Below are positions 31,527 through 33,527 of a DNA stretch of 33,527 nucleotides, one piece after another. The DNA comes from Oscillospiraceae bacterium. GTDB lineage: Bacteria > Bacillota > Clostridia > Saccharofermentanales > Saccharofermentanaceae. The stretch covers positions 1-33,527 of the forward strand of contig CADCJM010000041.1 of the NCBI GenBank assembly GCA_902801755.1, in the 5' to 3' direction. The translations under genes and the position numbers were made by a program. The first letter of the stretch is position 1, and each line of letters starts with the position of its first letter. The notes beneath the pieces are model-generated. The model saw nothing but the letters and a program-made list of their open reading frames with translations. It was not told where the DNA came from and did not search any database.

Positions 31527-33227
31527 ATGAAGAGATGTCCGGTTTGCGGCGTAATGATGGGCGACAACGTTGCTCGTTGCTCAATGTGCAAATACGATTT
31601 CCAGAAGGCTTCACAGGGCAATAACGATGAGGCTGCGGCCGAAGCGAAGAAGATCCTTGACCAGAAGCAGGCTGAGAATATAGCCCGTGCAGAAGCTAAG
31701 CGTTCCGAAGAGGAGAAGAGGATCCTCGAGGCTTTGGATAAGCTCAAAGGCGATTATGCCAACATGCAGCAGCAGTTCGAAGCAGAGAGAGCCAAGCTCG
31801 ACAAAGAGTTCACAACATTCCAGAAGAAGAAACTCGCTGAGCAGGAAGCATTAGAGAAGTCCGTCGATACTATCCGTGATGAGGTTATCGAGGCACGTGA
31901 CAAGAGAGATGCTCTCCGCAAAGAATGCAATGAGATGATGGATCTGGCTAAGAAGAAGTCTCAGAAAGAACATGATGAGATGATCGAAGCGGCCAGAATA
32001 GAGCAGCAGAAGATCTACGAAGAGACACAGAAGCAGACCGAACAGCTCGCAGCCCAGGTTGAGAAAGAATATGCGGCAGCTCTTGCCCAGAGAGATGAAC
32101 TCATCGCTCAGGCAAAGGAAGTCCAGAACATGATGGACAATGCCGATAAGATCAAGGCTGAGAAGGAAAAAGAGATTAAGGCAGCTGAAGACAGGATCGT
32201 TAAGCTCGGCGAAGATTTTGAGAAGGAAAAGCTCAAGATCGCAGAAGAGAACAAGAAGATCGCTGAGAAGCAGGCTGCAGAAGTTCTCAAGATGAAGCAG
32301 GAAGCTGAGCGCGACAGAGATATTGCAAATGCCGAGAAGGAGAAGCTTATCGCTGAAGCACAGGCTGAGAGAGATAAGATCATTGCCCACCTCGAAGAGC
32401 GCAATAATCAGGCACAGGCTGAACTCGATGATATGACAGAGAAGGCCAAGGCCGTAATGGTCGAAGCAGAGGCTGCCATGACCAGAAGAGACCAGCTCAA
32501 TACTGAGATCGCAACCTTTGAAAAGGAAGTTGCCCAGCAGCGCAGGGACCTCGACGAGACAATGGAAGCATCCAGGAAAGAGCTCGAAGAGGCTGAAGAC
32601 AAGAAGGCTCAGGCAGAGAAGGAATACAGCGAATACAAGAAAGAATCCGCTGATATCCAGGATCAGATCAAGGGCCTCCAGGCTGAACTTAAGGAAGCTA
32701 AGGAGATCATTGCTGACTCCAAGAACGCTACAGTTCTTGCTGAGGCTGCAGCACAGGAGATCGTTCTCAATGCCGAGAAGCAGTCCGTATTCCTTAAGCA
32801 GGCTGCATTAAGCGAGAGCGAGAAGGGCAAGATGCTCGATCAGATCGAAGAATTAAAAGAACAGGTTAAGGAGAAAGAGATGGAGAAGGCTGAGCTTGAG
32901 AAGAAGCTTGCATCACTCGACGCAGCTGTTGCAGAGTTGGAAAAGAGAGTCAGATCAGGTGGCGGAGCCGGCACACCGATGGATTATTCCGTTGAGGTAG
33001 TTGAGCACAATAAGTCTTCGGAAGTAAACGTTGAAGCACTTACAAAGCTCCTTAAGAAGAAGTCTTCTGAAGGCTGGACACTGATCCACGTTGTAGACGA
33101 TGACGGCGGTAAGCTCATCTCTTCAATGGGCGGCGGTTCCGAAGCAGGCTTGTCCTCACTTTCCGGAAGCCCCTTCGCACAGAAGGAAGACAGACTGGTA
33201 CTTATCTTCGGCAAGCCGAGAGTATAA
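31527..33227 (+). CDS. Zinc-ribbon, long coiled-coil protein with a DUF4177-like C-terminal domain
   Basis: This soluble 566-residue protein starts with a zinc ribbon (C4, C7, C18, C21), continues in a very long charged coiled coil from about residue 35 to 480, and ends in a compact domain of about 75 residues. That domain (VEVVEHNKSSEVNVEALTKL, SSEGWTLIHVV, then LVLIFGKPR) has the pattern of DUF4177. The Ala/Glu/Lys-rich coil looks like SMC or DivIVA-type structural rods, but no known rod-protein motif is seen. CAGGAG lies before ATG 31527; an earlier in-frame ATG at 31482 has no ribosome site. It has its own promoter and terminator. I cannot assign a function; a scaffold or cell-structure role is a guess. 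Confidence 0.8.
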   Translation: MKRCPVCGVMMGDNVARCSMCKYDFQKASQGNNDEAAAEAKKILDQKQAENIARAEAKRSEEEKRILEALDKLKGDYANMQQQFEAERAKLDKEFTTFQKKKLAEQEALEKSVDTIRDEVIEARDKRDALRKECNEMMDLAKKKSQKEHDEMIEAARIEQQKIYEETQKQTEQLAAQVEKEYAAALAQRDELIAQAKEVQNMMDNADKIKAEKEKEIKAAEDRIVKLGEDFEKEKLKIAEENKKIAEKQAAEVLKMKQEAERDRDIANAEKEKLIAEAQAERDKIIAHLEERNNQAQAELDDMTEKAKAVMVEAEAAMTRRDQLNTEIATFEKEVAQQRRDLDETMEASRKELEEAEDKKAQAEKEYSEYKKESADIQDQIKGLQAELKEAKEIIADSKNATVLAEAAAQEIVLNAEKQSVFLKQAALSESEKGKMLDQIEELKEQVKEKEMEKAELEKKLASLDAAVAELEKRVRSGGGAGTPMDYSVEVVEHNKSSEVNVEALTKLLKKKSSEGWTLIHVVDDDGGKLISSMGGGSEAGLSSLSGSPFAQKEDRLVLIFGKPRV

Positions 33228-33253
33228 GAGACAAAAACAAAGATTATTTGAAG

Positions 33254-33279
33254 AGGGTGTCTTAACGGCACCCTTTTTT
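33254..33279 (+). terminator. Rho-independent terminator after the coiled-coil gene
   Basis: The stem GGGTGTC / GGCACCC (33255-33261 with 33267-33273, one G-U pair) is followed by six T residues. Confidence 0.9.
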
Positions 33280-33418
33280 ATTTGTTGTTAAGCCGTGGCC
33301 TCCGGTAACTGATCGTTGTTTTGCACTAAAATCGTAATTTGTGTAGGTCGTCAAAACTATGCACAAAAAAACTATGACTTGCCACATATTTTTTGTGGAA
33401 TTGGCATATCGAATCCTA

Positions 33419-33424
33419 TATAAT
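33419..33424 (+). promoter_or_regulatory. -10 element of the EF-G-like gene
   Basis: TATAAT lies inside a small palindrome CCTATATAATAGG (33415-33427), 41 nt before the ATG. A CCACA / TGTGG inverted repeat (33382-33398) is just upstream. No clear -35. Confidence 0.45.
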
Positions 33425-33465
33425 AGGAAAGTATTTATTTTTGTCTTCGAAGGAGGAAAAGACTG

Positions 33466-33527
33466 ATGGAAAATTATTCCGCAGATAAGATTCGCAACAT
33501 AGCGTTGTTCGGCCACGTAGGTTCCGG
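33466..33527 (+). CDS. Elongation factor G-like GTPase, N-terminal end (partial)
   Basis: The window ends 62 nt into this gene. The 20 residues seen end in KIRNIALFGHVGSG, the start of a P-loop of translation GTPases. The KIRNxxLxGHxGSG pattern is that of the EF-G2 / FusA2-like branch in Bacillota rather than the main EF-G, but only the first 20 codons are present. A strong AAGGAGG is 8 nt before the ATG. Confidence 0.7.
   Translation, partial: MENYSADKIRNIALFGHVGS

Noticed and set aside
1-33527. tRNA or rRNA genes, insertion sequences, prophage or toxin-antitoxin and defence modules
   Set aside because: None of the characteristic sequences, inverted ends or protein families were found in any intergenic region or ORF.

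Overview
This 33.5 kb window looks like chromosomal DNA from a low-to-moderate GC anaerobic member of the Clostridia (Bacillota), probably an uncultured gut or rumen type. The evidence is the ctsR-mcsA-mcsB-clpC heat-shock operon with a textbook CtsR box, an electron-bifurcating NfnAB pair, a pyrophosphate-dependent phosphofructokinase tail, a YugP-type peptidase, a Gram-positive lipoprotein signal on the solute-binding protein, and strong AGGAGG-type ribosome binding sites. I see no rRNA, tRNA, CRISPR array, insertion sequence or phage gene. The genus cannot be fixed from sequence alone.

Layout, left to right. (a) 1-2643: the 3' end of a PPi-phosphofructokinase gene with its terminator, a zinc-ribbon membrane protein whose 5' end lies in a perfect 74-bp tandem duplication, a Pr6Pr-like membrane protein that appears to be transcribed leaderless, and a cupin D-lyxose isomerase. 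(b) 2718-7083: a probable operon of a GH25 lysozyme (frameshifted here), a membrane GGDEF protein with a GGDTF active site, a DUF308 membrane protein and an UlaG-like metallo-hydrolase. (c) 7149-8633: a DUF1846 protein. (d) 8748-13720: the protein quality-control operon ctsR-mcsA-mcsB-clpC, whose McsB lacks most catalytic residues of protein-arginine kinases. (e) 13778-15109: an acyltransferase fused to a zinc ribbon and a C-terminal beta-rich domain. (f) 15292-17129: phosphoglycerate kinase and triosephosphate isomerase encoded head to tail with no stop between them, a PGK-TIM fusion, but with about 110 bp missing inside the kinase part in this sequence. (g) 17246-19532, minus strand: nfnB and nfnA. 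(h) 19795-21509: a zinc metallopeptidase and an alpha/beta hydrolase. (i) 21501-23792, minus strand: a GH31-like protein without the catalytic carboxylates, divergent from the tRNA CCA-adding enzyme (23964-25349). (j) 25479-26249: a lone prepilin-like protein. (k) 26366-31292, minus strand: a peptide-type ABC importer (binding lipoprotein, two permeases, one double-ATPase). (l) 31527-33227: a zinc-ribbon coiled-coil protein. (m) 33466-end: the first 20 codons of an EF-G-like GTPase.

How the genes fit together. Central carbon metabolism (PPi-PFK, PGK-TIM) and NADH/NADPH/ferredoxin balancing (NfnAB) fit a sugar-fermenting anaerobe. The isomerase, GH31-like protein and peptide importer are nutrient genes, and ctsR-clpC is stress proteolysis. 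The GH25, GGDEF and pilin-like genes concern the envelope and signalling.

The most interesting observations are the near-seamless PGK-TIM fusion, the predicted dead McsB kept inside an intact-looking CtsR/ClpC operon, the GH31 pseudo-enzyme, and two genes with a consensus -10 box exactly 6 nt before an SD-less ATG. A caution: four genes carry separate lesions (a 74-bp duplication, a 1-bp slip, a roughly 110-bp frameshifting deletion, and a probable in-frame deletion in the binding protein). This may mean assembly or read errors rather than biology, so read-level checking should come before evolutionary interpretation.
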